Below, in pieces: positions 52,678-61,705 of a stretch of DNA of 64,000 nucleotides. Location of the stretch: positions 62,001 to 126,000 of the forward strand of contig NC_011961.1 of the NCBI RefSeq assembly GCF_000021685.1. Direction: 5' to 3'. The notes beneath the pieces were generated by a model. It was given only the letters and a program-made list of their open reading frames with translations, did no database searches and was not told where the DNA came from. Both the position numbers and the translations under genes were made by a program. The stretch comes from Thermomicrobium roseum DSM 5159 (GTDB taxonomy: Bacteria > Chloroflexota > Chloroflexia > Thermomicrobiales > Thermomicrobiaceae). Each line of letters opens with the position of its first letter. Position 1 is the first letter of the stretch.

Positions 52678-53580
52678 CTAGAAGCCGAGCTGCGCCAGCA
52701 GCTGGTCGCGCTGGGCGAACAACTGGTCCAAGCGTCGCGCCGCTTGGAGCCCTCGTTCGTAGGCGTTCGCGAATGCGATGCGGTCACCGTATCGATAGGC
52801 GTTCTGCATGTCTGTCATCGCATCGATGAGGTTGTCGAACTCGTTGTGAATCTGGTCATCGAGGAGCACAACCCGCGTGAGAATACTACCAATATTTTCA
52901 GCTGTCTCGGCACGCTGCTGCTGGCGGGTGGCTTCCTCGCGCACCTGGCTGAGCTGACGGCTCTGCTCTTGGACCTGCCCGGTGAGTTCCTGAATCCGCT
53001 TTTCCTGCTCGGCGTTCGTCGCCATGAGCTCGTTCAGGCGAGACTGGAGGCGATCTCGCTCGCCAATCAGCTGGTCGCGCTCGGTCGCCAACCGGTCGCG
53101 CTCGCTGGTGAGCGACTGCACTTGTGTCTGGAAATCGCGGTTCGCCTGGGAGAGTGAGGCGATTTGCTCCCCGAGAGCTCGCTCGCGGGCCTGGCGGCGA
53201 TCGAGCTCGACGTAAGCGAGCGCCCCGCTGGCCAACAGGGCGAGCAGGAGGAGACCACTCAGGATACCGAGCAACGTGACGGTGCGGTTCCGGCCGGGGG
53301 CTGGCGCGCTGGCTGACGCGGCCGAGGAGCGCGGCATGGCTGGCTCACCCGGTGCGGCTGGATGATCTGGCGGCGAGGGAGGCGCTGGCTGCCCCTTCGG
53401 CTCGTCCGGTGCGGGCAGCGAAGCATCGCTGCTGGCTGGGGAGTCGCCAGTCGCTTTCCCCGCGGTGAGGGGAAGGGCCGCGGTGTCCGGCGTAGGCACA
53501 GGATCAGGCACGGGTTGACCACAAGCAGGGCAGAAGCGTGCCTCAGCCGGTAAAGCAGCCTGGCAAGCGGTGCATCGCAT
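52678..53580 (-). CDS. Zinc-ribbon, single-pass membrane, coiled-coil protein
   Basis: 300 aa. The zinc ribbon at the N-terminus has Cys3-x2-Cys6 and Cys17-x2-Cys20 (CTACQAAL, FCPACGQP). A Pro/Ala/Ser-rich linker (21-95) leads to one membrane helix at about 100-124. A heptad-rich coiled coil about 115 residues long (126-240) is followed by a helical tail (DDQIHNEFDNLIDAMTDMQN and so on). The ribbon should be cytoplasmic and the coil external. The start shares one base with the stop of the upstream secreted-protein gene (TGATG). I know no named family; it could sense or scaffold at the membrane for the neighbouring protease. Confidence 0.85.
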   Translation of the reverse strand: MRCTACQAALPAEARFCPACGQPVPDPVPTPDTAALPLTAGKATGDSPASSDASLPAPDEPKGQPAPPSPPDHPAAPGEPAMPRSSAASASAPAPGRNRTVTLLGILSGLLLLALLASGALAYVELDRRQARERALGEQIASLSQANRDFQTQVQSLTSERDRLATERDQLIGERDRLQSRLNELMATNAEQEKRIQELTGQVQEQSRQLSQVREEATRQQQRAETAENIGSILTRVVLLDDQIHNEFDNLIDAMTDMQNAYRYGDRIAFANAYERGLQAARRLDQLFAQRDQLLAQLGF

Positions 53581-54920
53581 CAGTGCACTCCCTCCGCGAG
53601 GAAGACGACCGGCTCGGACCCAGGCACTGCTCGCAGCTGGTTCCTGTAGCGCTCGAATGCGTTGGCGAAGGCTCGCAGGCCTGCTGCGATATCGTCGCGG
53701 CCTTGCCAGAGGAGCACCGGATCGCGGGTATCGAGCGCGCGACGGATACGGACCGCACCGCGCTCCACCAGTTCGAGTCCGACCATCAGCTCGGAATGGA
53801 ACGCCGAGAGCGTCGGTGGTGGCGTCGCTTCGCGCATGGCTCGGGCGCAGTCCTGGAGGAAGATCAGGCGGCGCTCGATGTCAGCGCGCCAACCAGGAGC
53901 ATCGAGGGCAGGATTATCGAGCATGGCTGCGAGCGGCTGGAGTTCCGCGGCGAGCGGGAAGACGGTCGGGATGATGGCGTCGTAGTACGGGAGTTCCTCC
54001 GGCCGGGCCGTATCCCAGGTGACCGGTTGCTCGCCGAGCTGGCCGTAGCGCCACTGGTAGTAATGGAGTCCCACGTTCCCAGCCTCGACGCGCCAGCCGG
54101 GTGGGTTATCCGGCGTGTAGGTGAGCACGCGACGCTCGAAGACCTGGACGAGGACGCGCTTGGGGACACCGCCGACGCGGACGGTCGTCCAGTAGGCCTC
54201 GGTGAGCGGGAAGCCAGTGGCGTAGAAGGGATTCTCGAAGAGGCGGTCCTCCCGGAAGGCCCCATCGCTGTACACCGTGCCGCGGGCGTTCATGAAGTCC
54301 CAGAAGACGCTGGCCACCGTGTGATTCGTCTCGCGCACCAGGGCAGCAGCAGTCACCCCGTAGCGGGCGACCGTTTGGTCGGCCCCGACGGTGCCGTTCC
54401 GGTCGACGGTCTGGATGATGGTCATACCGACCGGCAAGGGTTGGTACCCCATGAGCGGCTGGAAGCTGGCATAGGTCGGGGCGTTCGGATCGTCGAGATC
54501 ACCAGCGACCGGGACGCGGGCAGCGGGGGCTTGGGCGAACCGGTTGTGACCGAGTTGGACCTGACCGGTGATGAGCTCCTTGGCCAGAAGCCCGTTGGTC
54601 ACGTACCAGGGATTGACGGGGTCGGCACCGATATCGGTGATCTCCATGCGCGTTTTGTCGAAGTACTGGACCATGCGGAACCCGAGGACGTCCCCGTCGA
54701 AGTCGGTCGCTTCGTCGTACTCCTCGACCAGTACGTGGGTGATGGGAGCTGGGCCCCACATCCAGGTGCGGGCAGCACGTCCTTCGGCGACCGGGCGATC
54801 AGCCCGCGCCCAGGTACGCCAGAACGCGACGCTGAGGCCGGGTTGCTGGGCGCTCACAGGGAGCGCGGGAGCGAGCAGCGTCGCGAGCAGCAGGGCTGTG
54901 ACGAACCATCGTGAACGCAT
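53580..54920 (-). CDS. Secreted protein with Chloroflexota-type surface repeats
   Basis: 446 aa, ATG after GGAGAACG. The signal peptide is about 25 residues (VTALLLATLLAPALPVSA, cleavage after SAQ). VEEYDEATDFDGDVLGFRMV, then VQYFDKTRMEI, and GFPLTEAYWTTVRVGGVPKR followed by LVQVFERRVLTYTPDNPPGW are divergent relatives of the YFPxTGH / VQYFERARFE units in the proteins at 26190 and 62279. No catalytic motif is evident. It opens the transcript that runs through the zinc-ribbon, protease and cmr genes. It probably sits on the cell surface. Confidence 0.8.
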   Translation of the reverse strand: MRSRWFVTALLLATLLAPALPVSAQQPGLSVAFWRTWARADRPVAEGRAARTWMWGPAPITHVLVEEYDEATDFDGDVLGFRMVQYFDKTRMEITDIGADPVNPWYVTNGLLAKELITGQVQLGHNRFAQAPAARVPVAGDLDDPNAPTYASFQPLMGYQPLPVGMTIIQTVDRNGTVGADQTVARYGVTAAALVRETNHTVASVFWDFMNARGTVYSDGAFREDRLFENPFYATGFPLTEAYWTTVRVGGVPKRVLVQVFERRVLTYTPDNPPGWRVEAGNVGLHYYQWRYGQLGEQPVTWDTARPEELPYYDAIIPTVFPLAAELQPLAAMLDNPALDAPGWRADIERRLIFLQDCARAMREATPPPTLSAFHSELMVGLELVERGAVRIRRALDTRDPVLLWQGRDDIAAGLRAFANAFERYRNQLRAVPGSEPVVFLAEGVH

Positions 54921-55047
54921 CGTTCTCCACCTCTCGGACCACTCGACCACTCGTGACCAGGATCGTCGAGCGACGGGAACACAGGGGTTCCCATGCTGCA
55001 GGAACGAGCGCGGAGTGCGATACTGCGGTGCGGAAAGGAGGTCTGCG

Positions 55048-56442
55048 ATGCAGGATCTGGTCCAGCGATGCGATCGCTATCTGGCGGAACACGAAGCGGA
55101 ACACCTGCAGGCACTCGGGGATCTCTTGCGGATCCCGAGCGTGAGCGCCCTGCCGCAGCATCAGGCGGACGTCCAGCGGGCAGCCGAATGGGTCGCAGCC
55201 CGGCTGCGAGCGATCGGCGTTCCGGAGGTGCGCTTGCTCGAGACGGAGCGAAACCCGATCGTCTTCGGGCATTGGCCGGTCGACCCCTCCCTCCCGACCG
55301 CACTGGTCTACGGACACTACGACGTGCAGCCACCCGACCCGCTGGAACTCTGGGAGACGCCACCCTTCGAGCCGACGTTGCGCGACGGTCGCTTGTACGC
55401 CCGCGGCGCCTCGGACGACAAGGGGAATCTCTTCGCCGCGCTCTGCGGGATCGAGGCGCTCGTCCGTATTATCGGTCATCCGCCGATCAACCTGAAGTTC
55501 TTCTTCGAGGGAGAAGAGGAAATCGGCTCGCCGAGCATGGCCGCGGCGATCCGGCAGTATCGCGAGCTGCTGGCCTGCGATGTGGTGATCTCGGCCGACG
55601 GAGGGATGTACGGGCACGACCAGCCTTCGCTCACGCTCTCCTCCAAGGGGATCTGCGCCTGCCAGGTCGATCTCCGGACTGCTGCCACCGACATGCACTC
55701 CGGTCAGTACGGTGCGGTGATCGCCAACGCGGTGCAGACGCTGGTGCAGCTGGCCGCGACGTTCCACACGCCGGACGGACGAGTGGCGGTCGCTGGCTTC
55801 TACGACAAGGTGCGGGAACTCTCGCCGGAGGAGCGGGCCGAGATCGCCGCCGTCCCGTTCGATCCGGACGAGTTCCTGGCCAACGTGGGGGCGAAGGCGT
55901 TGTGGGGCGAACCAGGGTATACGCCGCTCGAGCGCGCCTGGGCTCGTCCGACGCTCGACCTCAACGGCTTCTGGGGCGGGTTCCAGGGCGAGGGGATCAA
56001 GACGGTGACGCCCTGCGAGGCGCACCTCAAGATCACCTGCCGGCTGGTGCCGGATCAGGATCCCGAAGAGATCCTCGACCTGATCGAGCGGCACGTGCAG
56101 GCACACTGTCCGCCGTGGGCCGAGGTGCGGGTGACGCGCTTCCCCGGCTCGGCTCGTCCGTTCGCGATCCGGCGCGATCATCCAGCGCTGGCAGCCGCGC
56201 GCGAGGTGCTGCGCGAGCTGTACGGCAAGGAGCCGCTGATGACCCGCGTCGGTGGGACGATTCCTGTCGCCGAGCTCTTCCAGCGCGAGCTCGGGGCCGA
56301 CATGCTGTTCTTCGCCTGGGGCATGCCGGACAACCGCGTCCACGCGCCAAATGAGTCGTACCGGCTGGAGGACTTCCGGACGATGGCGCGCGCGTACGTG
56401 CGCTTGCTCCCGCGCCTGGCGACAGTCATGGCGCGGGCCTGA
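55048..56442 (+). CDS. M20 family metallopeptidase (dipeptidase/CNDP-like)
   Basis: 464 aa, starting at MQDLVQRCDRYL after AAAGGAGG. Zinc site residues are conserved: YGHYDVQP (His), GASDDKGN (bridging Asp), EGEEEIGSPS (Glu-Glu pair), SADGG (Asp) and a C-terminal APNESY region with a terminal His. The dimerisation domain is normal for the family, and the length fits cytosolic dipeptidases that release single residues from short peptides. It is divergent from the CRISPR transcript, with 127 nt between starts. An 18-nt inverted repeat (GGGAAC, 6 nt, GTTCCC) lies at 54975-54992. Confidence 0.92.
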   Translation: MQDLVQRCDRYLAEHEAEHLQALGDLLRIPSVSALPQHQADVQRAAEWVAARLRAIGVPEVRLLETERNPIVFGHWPVDPSLPTALVYGHYDVQPPDPLELWETPPFEPTLRDGRLYARGASDDKGNLFAALCGIEALVRIIGHPPINLKFFFEGEEEIGSPSMAAAIRQYRELLACDVVISADGGMYGHDQPSLTLSSKGICACQVDLRTAATDMHSGQYGAVIANAVQTLVQLAATFHTPDGRVAVAGFYDKVRELSPEERAEIAAVPFDPDEFLANVGAKALWGEPGYTPLERAWARPTLDLNGFWGGFQGEGIKTVTPCEAHLKITCRLVPDQDPEEILDLIERHVQAHCPPWAEVRVTRFPGSARPFAIRRDHPALAAAREVLRELYGKEPLMTRVGGTIPVAELFQRELGADMLFFAWGMPDNRVHAPNESYRLEDFRTMARAYVRLLPRLATVMARA

Positions 56443-57276
56443 GCAGTGAGCGGGAACGGGTGCCTCGCACCAGGCGGGCTCCGAGGGCCGACAGCGGGAC
56501 GAGCGGAGCCGCCCCGCGAGCGAGAGAAGGTCGGACTGAGGCTCTCGACAAAGCTGTCAGCTGACAGCGAGCGCGGACGACTGCCGTCGATGGGCGCCCT
56601 CGGTGGGGAGGGCTGCGACGGGTACCGAGTGGCATTCGACGTGGCACTCCGGTCCAGCATGGCCGACCGGCACCCAGTTACCGGCAGGGCGGCGTTCACG
56701 ACTGGCTCGGTCGCGCGAGTGACGAAGCGGGACGAGCGCGTCGTCATCGTGTCCGGCAGCACAGGCATTTCGTCGGCCATCCCGCCGCGTTGCCTCGAGA
56801 GGCACGATCGCGGCTGAGCCTGCCGCTGCCCCGATGCGCTCAGGCTGGCGGCGCGACGAGCGAGCACAGCCTGGTGGGCGGTGGCTGGACTGCACCGAGC
56901 GGCCGGTGGGCGACTCATCAGCCAGCACACGAGTGCGGCTGACGGTGCAGCGCGCGGGCAGCGGCTTCCCTCGACACACGAGGACGGCGGCCGGTCGAGC
57001 GATGCGAGCAGCCAGTTCGCCCGCTTTCGCGAGCGAAGCTCGGCGCCGCGGCGAGCGGGGTACACGCGGCGGCTCGGGTCGAGGAGCGCGATCGGCGGCA
57101 GCGAGCGCTGGCGATTCGATGGTCGGAGAGCGCTCGGATCATGGCGGGGCCAGCCGGAGCGGTTCGTCAGGGCTCCGCGCCGACAGTTCGCTCCTCGACA
57201 GGTCTCTCGACATCTCGCAGAATGGACGCCGTACCGGTGCCGGCATCGTGGATCGCCATTGGGCAGGAGTCGGCTC
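56443..57276. other. 834-nt gap with no supported gene
   Basis: GC-rich sequence between the M20 gene and the NERD helicase. Several open frames exist on both strands, but none has a ribosome site plus family resemblance. A 16-bp perfect palindrome lies near the left end. Confidence 0.5.
56553..56568. promoter_or_regulatory. Perfect 16-bp palindrome GCTGTCAGCTGACAGC
   Basis: Self-complementary over 16 nt with no loop, so more likely a dimeric-protein site than an RNA hairpin. It lies 111 nt after the M20 stop and about 710 nt before the helicase; no partner site was found. Confidence 0.35.
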
Positions 57277-58989
57277 ATGGCCACGATGTATCCGCAGTTC
57301 CCGCGCTACTGTGGCTTCCAAAGCGATGCGAAGCTTCTGGTTTACGGCGTCCTCGCTCACCAGCTGCCTGACGAGTGCATCGTTCTCTTTGGGGTCCGGT
57401 TGTTGGTCCGCGACGGTCCGGACGAGATCGATGCGGAGGCCGACTTCATCATCGTGGAGCCGGAGTGCGGCGTGCTGGTACTGGAAATCAAGGGGGGCGG
57501 GATCCGGAGGGACGCACGCACGGGGCAATGGTTTTCCCTGGATCGGCGTGGGGAACAGCATGCGATCGGGAACCCGATCGAGCAAGCGCGGCGGACTCGC
57601 TATGCACTGGCACGGAAACTGAAGGAAGGACCTCGAACGAAGCTGTTCGACTATCCGATCCGGCACGCGGTGATCTTCCCGGATGTGACACTTCGACAGC
57701 AGTGGCTGGGTCCTGACGTCGAACCGGACATCGTGCTCGACGAGCGTTCGCTGACCGGTCTGCATGGAGCGATTCGCCGAGCCTTGGGCGGACCGCGACC
57801 GGAAGGTCCCCTGGCTCCGGCGGCGATCCAGGCCCTGGTCGATGCGCTGAGTCCGACGATCGAGGTGCGGAAGCCGCGGCTCGGACGACTCGTTCGGGAA
57901 GCAGAAGAGGAGATCGTTCAACTCACCGAGCGACAATTCGCCGTGCTCCGCTTGCTGGAGCGGCACCGCCGAGCGCGGATCGTCGGGCCGGCAGGATCAG
58001 GAAAGACGATGCTGGCGATCGAGAAGGCTCGCCAGCTCGCGCTGCAGGGCAACCGAGTCCTGCTGACCTGCTTCAACCGCAATCTGAGCAGGTGGATGCG
58101 GCGCACCTTGCAGGATGCTCTGGGGACAACCGAGCTGTTCGAGGGCGACCGACCGCTTCTCGTCGTGACTCACTTCCATGGGTTAGTGCGGGACTTTTGC
58201 GAGCGAACGGGCAGACGGTTCCAACCGCCAGCAGGTGATCGACGAGAGGAGGAGCGATTCTGGAAAGAGCAGGCGCCACAGATCTTGATCGACTCGGTGG
58301 AGCAGTTGCCCGACCTCCGCTTCGACGCCATCATCGTCGACGAGGGGCAAGATTTTCTGACCGACTGGTGGATCGCGCTGCTCGAGGTGCTGGGTGATCA
58401 GGAGCGGGGCTTCCTCTACATTTTCTACGACGATAACCAAACCCTCTACACGGACTCCCGGCAGCTCGAGTTTCCCATCGTCGACGAACCGTACATGCTT
58501 GCAGAGGTATTCCGCAATACGAGGCCGATTTTCGAGCGCTTTCGCCCCTTTTACCGTGGAAGCATCGAGCCGCTCTTCCGCGGTCCCGATGGACCTGAGG
58601 TCGAAGAAGTACCGGTCACCGGGCAGGGCGTGCTGCAGGCGCTCGCGAGCCGGCTGCGGCGACTGTTCGAGGAAGAAGGAATCGAGCCCCGCGATGTCGT
58701 GATCCTGACACCGCGGAGCCGAGAGCGCAGCGCTCTCCGGGACAAGACACGGATCGCTGCGCGCTGGCAACTGACCTGGGAGCCCGTCGATCGCGAGGAG
58801 GTGAACCATCGCGTGCGCGCCTCGAGTATCCACGCGTTCGAGGGCTTGGAATCGCCGGTCGTGATTCTGGCCGAGCTGGACGACCTAGCACATCCGCGGG
58901 TCGACGAACCCTTGTCTGTCGCGCTTTCCCGCGCCCGCTCGCACCTGATCGTCCTCGGGGAGCTACCGGTCGATCTGCTCTCCCTGTGA
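57277..58989 (+). CDS. NERD nuclease domain fused to a UvrD-like superfamily 1 helicase
   Basis: 570 aa, ATG with AGGAG 8 nt upstream. The N-terminal NERD domain keeps a PD-(D/E)XK-type core: Asp56 (EADFIIVE), Glu70 and Lys72 (VLVLEIKGGG). The helicase has Walker A GPAGSGKT at 237-244, motif Ia-like LLTCFNRNL, Walker B IIVDEGQDF with DEGQD at 355-359, and C-terminal motifs SSIHAFEGLESPVVILAELD and LSVALSRARSHLIVLG. It lacks the large 2B insertion, so it is shorter than UvrD. NERD-helicases are linked to nuclease-helicase processing of DNA ends and appear in defence islands. A role in anti-phage defence here is inferred from its position. Confidence 0.85.
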   Translation: MATMYPQFPRYCGFQSDAKLLVYGVLAHQLPDECIVLFGVRLLVRDGPDEIDAEADFIIVEPECGVLVLEIKGGGIRRDARTGQWFSLDRRGEQHAIGNPIEQARRTRYALARKLKEGPRTKLFDYPIRHAVIFPDVTLRQQWLGPDVEPDIVLDERSLTGLHGAIRRALGGPRPEGPLAPAAIQALVDALSPTIEVRKPRLGRLVREAEEEIVQLTERQFAVLRLLERHRRARIVGPAGSGKTMLAIEKARQLALQGNRVLLTCFNRNLSRWMRRTLQDALGTTELFEGDRPLLVVTHFHGLVRDFCERTGRRFQPPAGDRREEERFWKEQAPQILIDSVEQLPDLRFDAIIVDEGQDFLTDWWIALLEVLGDQERGFLYIFYDDNQTLYTDSRQLEFPIVDEPYMLAEVFRNTRPIFERFRPFYRGSIEPLFRGPDGPEVEEVPVTGQGVLQALASRLRRLFEEEGIEPRDVVILTPRSRERSALRDKTRIAARWQLTWEPVDREEVNHRVRASSIHAFEGLESPVVILAELDDLAHPRVDEPLSVALSRARSHLIVLGELPVDLLSL

Positions 58990-59735
58990 CGGGTTAACCG
59001 GGGCTCGCTCCCGCCTGATCGTTCCCGGGAAGCTACCGCGTACTCCGGCCCTGATCACCATCGTCAACCACCCTGAACAGGAGTCGGGTAGTCTACCGCG
59101 TACGCTGGTGGCTCGTCGCTGTCAGCCGCACCGAGGCCAGGTGCTGCGCGTTGCGCAGAGTGGTTCCCGCGAGAGACAAAAGCGAGTCGTTCGAGCGGCA
59201 TGCTCGACGGGGCTGGCTTGTGGGGGGCTTTGGTCCTCAGCCTGTTCCCGGACAACTCGTTCCGTTCGATCGCTGGTGGCGTCGCAGGAGTACCGGGTCG
59301 CCAAGATCGACGACTCAGGGTGAAGAGAGACAGTCGCCACGGACGATCCTGTTCATGCCTGGCTGCGGGACAGCGTGGCTCGCTCGCGCCGGATCGAGCG
59401 CGCGCCGATCCAGCGCGGCATCTCGAGACCGGAGAGGCGCGCCTGCCTCTCGAGTGCGGCCGGGGTGCCATCGGGGGACCACGAAGGAGAAAAGGAACCT
59501 GTCAGCTGGCGCTCGGTCACCGCCACTACGCGAGGAGCCGACGATCCTCCTGACGGCCGACCGGCGTCCGTGCGGATACCGGTTTCACTCCAGCTGGTTC
59601 ACGCCAGCATCGCCCGACCTTCTCCAGCCAGTCACCGTGCGATGGGTATCCGACCATGAGCGACAGGATCCAGTACACTTGTTAACCGATTGTGCGACGC
59701 TGGTTTTCGCCGGCACGAGGGAGGACACCCGCCCG
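58990..59735. other. 746-nt gap containing a partial copy of the helicase 3' end
   Basis: No gene is supported. Immediately after the helicase stop, bases 59006-59039 repeat 58936-58969 (28 of 34 identical, 70 nt apart), and a third fragment with TACCGCGTAC lies near 59094. The right end (59694-59735) is part of the 365-bp repeat that includes the following gene's start. Confidence 0.5.
59006..59039 (+). repeat. Degenerate duplicate of the last codons of the helicase gene
   Basis: CGCTCCCGCCTGATCGTTCC and the bases after it match the sequence coding for ARSHLIVLGELPV at 58936-58969, with six differences. It looks like a tandem-duplication scar. Confidence 0.55.
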
Positions 59736-60058
59736 ATGGCCATCGACCACCTGCTCGAGCAACTGCTCGACCGCATCCGCCACGACCCCGACCTGCGCCG
59801 CCAGCTGGCCCAGCTCCTCTTCGGCCGCGAACTCGCCCAGCTGGCCGACCAACTGGCACAGCTGGCCAGCCTCGTCCGCTCCCTGGCCGAGTCGACCCAG
59901 CAGGGCTTCCAGCTCCTCGCTGAGCGCTCCTCCCTGGTGGAGCGCGAACTGGCTACCCTCCGCCGCGTGGTCGGGGAACTGGCTGAGCAGCAACGCGCGA
60001 CCACGGCTCAGATCGCTGCCCTGACCGAGCGCATGGAGCGGGTAGAGGGCCAGATCGC
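59694..60058 (+). repeat. Copy 1 of a 365-bp near-identical direct repeat
   Basis: Covers 42 nt of leader plus the first about 108 codons of the coiled-coil gene. By my count it differs from copy 2 at about eight positions. Identity stops abruptly after CAGATCGC. Confidence 0.85.
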
Positions 60059-60689
60059 TGCCCTGACCGAGCGCATGGAGCGGGTGGAGCAGCAACAAAC
60101 AGCCACGACCGAGCAGATTCGCCAACTTACCGAACGCATGGAGCGGGTGGAACAGCAGCAGGCGGCCACGACTGCACAGATCCAGCTGCTCGCTGCCCAA
60201 GTCAGCGAACTCGTCGAGATGACCCGGCGGCACGAGGACTCGATCGGGCAGCTGCGCGGCTGGTATTTGGAGAGCAAGGCCCGGGACCGAGCACCCGCGG
60301 TCTTCGGCCCCTGGCTCGAACGAGTCCGGTTGGCCCCGGTGGACGAGATCCGACGGCGCGTATTGCCCGTTTTGGGCAAGGAGGGGCTACGGCGGATCCT
60401 GGCGGCCGATGTCATCGTGAGCGGGCGGGCTGATGACCTCCCGAACGCCCCGACGGTATGGCTGGTCGTGGAAGTCTCGGCGGTCGTCGACCCCTCGGAC
60501 GTCGCGCGTGCCTTGGAGCGGGCAGCCCTCTTGCGGCAGGTCACCGAGAACGTCATCCCGGTGGTTTGGGGTCCCCAGCTGACGGAGGAAGCCCGGTATC
60601 TCGCTGAGGAGCAGGCGCTCGTCGTGGTACGCGATGGTGCCCTGGAAGGCTGGGAGGCGGCCCTCCAACGGTGGGTGGCGACTGGCTAA
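59736..60689 (+). CDS. Coiled-coil protein with PD-(D/E)XK-like C-terminal domain (DUF3782-like)
   Basis: 317 aa. Residues about 1-150 are helical and coiled, including three near-perfect units of TERMERVEQQQ type (97-145). The C-terminal 140 residues read as an alpha/beta nuclease-like fold: VLGKEGLRRILAADVIVSGR, then PTVWLVVEVSAVVDPSDV, VIPVVWGPQLTEEARYLAEE and ALVVVRDG. The ExK of active PD-(D/E)XK enzymes appears as Glu-Val-Ser, so catalysis is doubtful. I know such coiled-coil nuclease-like proteins as common uncharacterised genes in thermophiles. The start ATG is confirmed by its conservation in the repeat at 61383. Confidence 0.75.
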   Translation: MAIDHLLEQLLDRIRHDPDLRRQLAQLLFGRELAQLADQLAQLASLVRSLAESTQQGFQLLAERSSLVERELATLRRVVGELAEQQRATTAQIAALTERMERVEGQIAALTERMERVEQQQTATTEQIRQLTERMERVEQQQAATTAQIQLLAAQVSELVEMTRRHEDSIGQLRGWYLESKARDRAPAVFGPWLERVRLAPVDEIRRRVLPVLGKEGLRRILAADVIVSGRADDLPNAPTVWLVVEVSAVVDPSDVARALERAALLRQVTENVIPVVWGPQLTEEARYLAEEQALVVVRDGALEGWEAALQRWVATG

Positions 60690-61382
60690 CGCTTTGGCTT
60701 GCTCGGAAAGAGCGGCGTGCGGCGAGGGAACGCGTTTGCGGCATGCGAGCGAGTGCTGGCCGGCATGCCACGGCAGTCCCACGCTAGCGCCCTGCCCCTC
60801 AGGCCGGCGAGTGTCGACCAACAGCTGTCGTTCGGCAGCATCGCGAGCGAACTTGGCCCTGGGCTGCGTGTCCATCGATGCAGCCGGGTCGTTGCACGGC
60901 GTGTGAGCCGAGGACCGAGCTCGACGGATTCTCGGACAGAGCAGGAGCGGACCGACCTCGCACGCGCTGAATCAGTGCAGAGCCAACTGCGAGCGTTTCT
61001 CGCTCGGGGCAGGCGCGCCGACCTCCGTCCGATCCCGCGAGCGAGGACCGGCTCTTTCACCCAACCTCACCAGCGAGCGCTGTGTCGCAGTCAACGCGCG
61101 GAGCGATCGGCTGGGATGCCGGTCGGACGGGACAGGCTCGCCAACGGGTCGCATGGGCGTTCGAACAGCGAGCGCGACACCACTCCGAGGTGGAGTGCGG
61201 GGGCAAGCGTCTCCGCCGCTACCGCCCCAAGCAAGCGGTGCGAGAAGCGCAGAGACGCGTCGAGTCTCCTCGACGGATCGCGCAGCGATAGGTGCCCAGG
61301 TGCGACGCACGAGGATCGAGTAGACGCGAATCCTGCTTGCGCGACGCTGGTTTTGCCCGGCACGAGGGAGGACACCCGCCCG
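60690..61382. other. 693-nt gap between the tandem coiled-coil genes
   Basis: GC-rich, no supported gene on either strand. The last 42 nt belong to copy 2 of the 365-bp repeat. Confidence 0.5.
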
Positions 61383-61705
61383 ATGGCCATCGACCACCTG
61401 CTCGAGCAACTGCTCGACCGCATCCGCCACGACCCCGACCTGCGCCGCCAGCTGGCCCAGCTCCTCTTCGGCCGCGAACTCGCCCAGCTGGCCGACCAAC
61501 TGGCACAGCTGGCCAGCCTCGTCCGCTCCCTGGCCGAGTCGACCCAGCAGGGCTTCCAGCTCCTCGCTGAACGCTCCTCCCTGGTGGAGCGCGAACTGGC
61601 TACCCTCCGCCGCGTGGTCGGGGAACTGGCTGAACAGCAGCGCGCGACCACGGCGCAGATCACTGCCCTGACCGAGCGCATGGAGCGGGTGGAGGGCCAG
61701 ATCGC
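61341..61705 (+). repeat. Copy 2 of the 365-bp near-identical direct repeat
   Basis: Offset from copy 1 by exactly 1647 nt, with no indels. It includes the leader CACGAGGGAGGACACCCGCC and the first about 108 codons, while the downstream coding parts are only distantly similar. Confidence 0.85.

Noticed and set aside
54975..54992. GGGAAC/GTTCCC hairpin as a terminator or attenuator before the M20 gene
   Set aside because: Only 6-bp arms and no T-run; kept as a note in the M20 entry.
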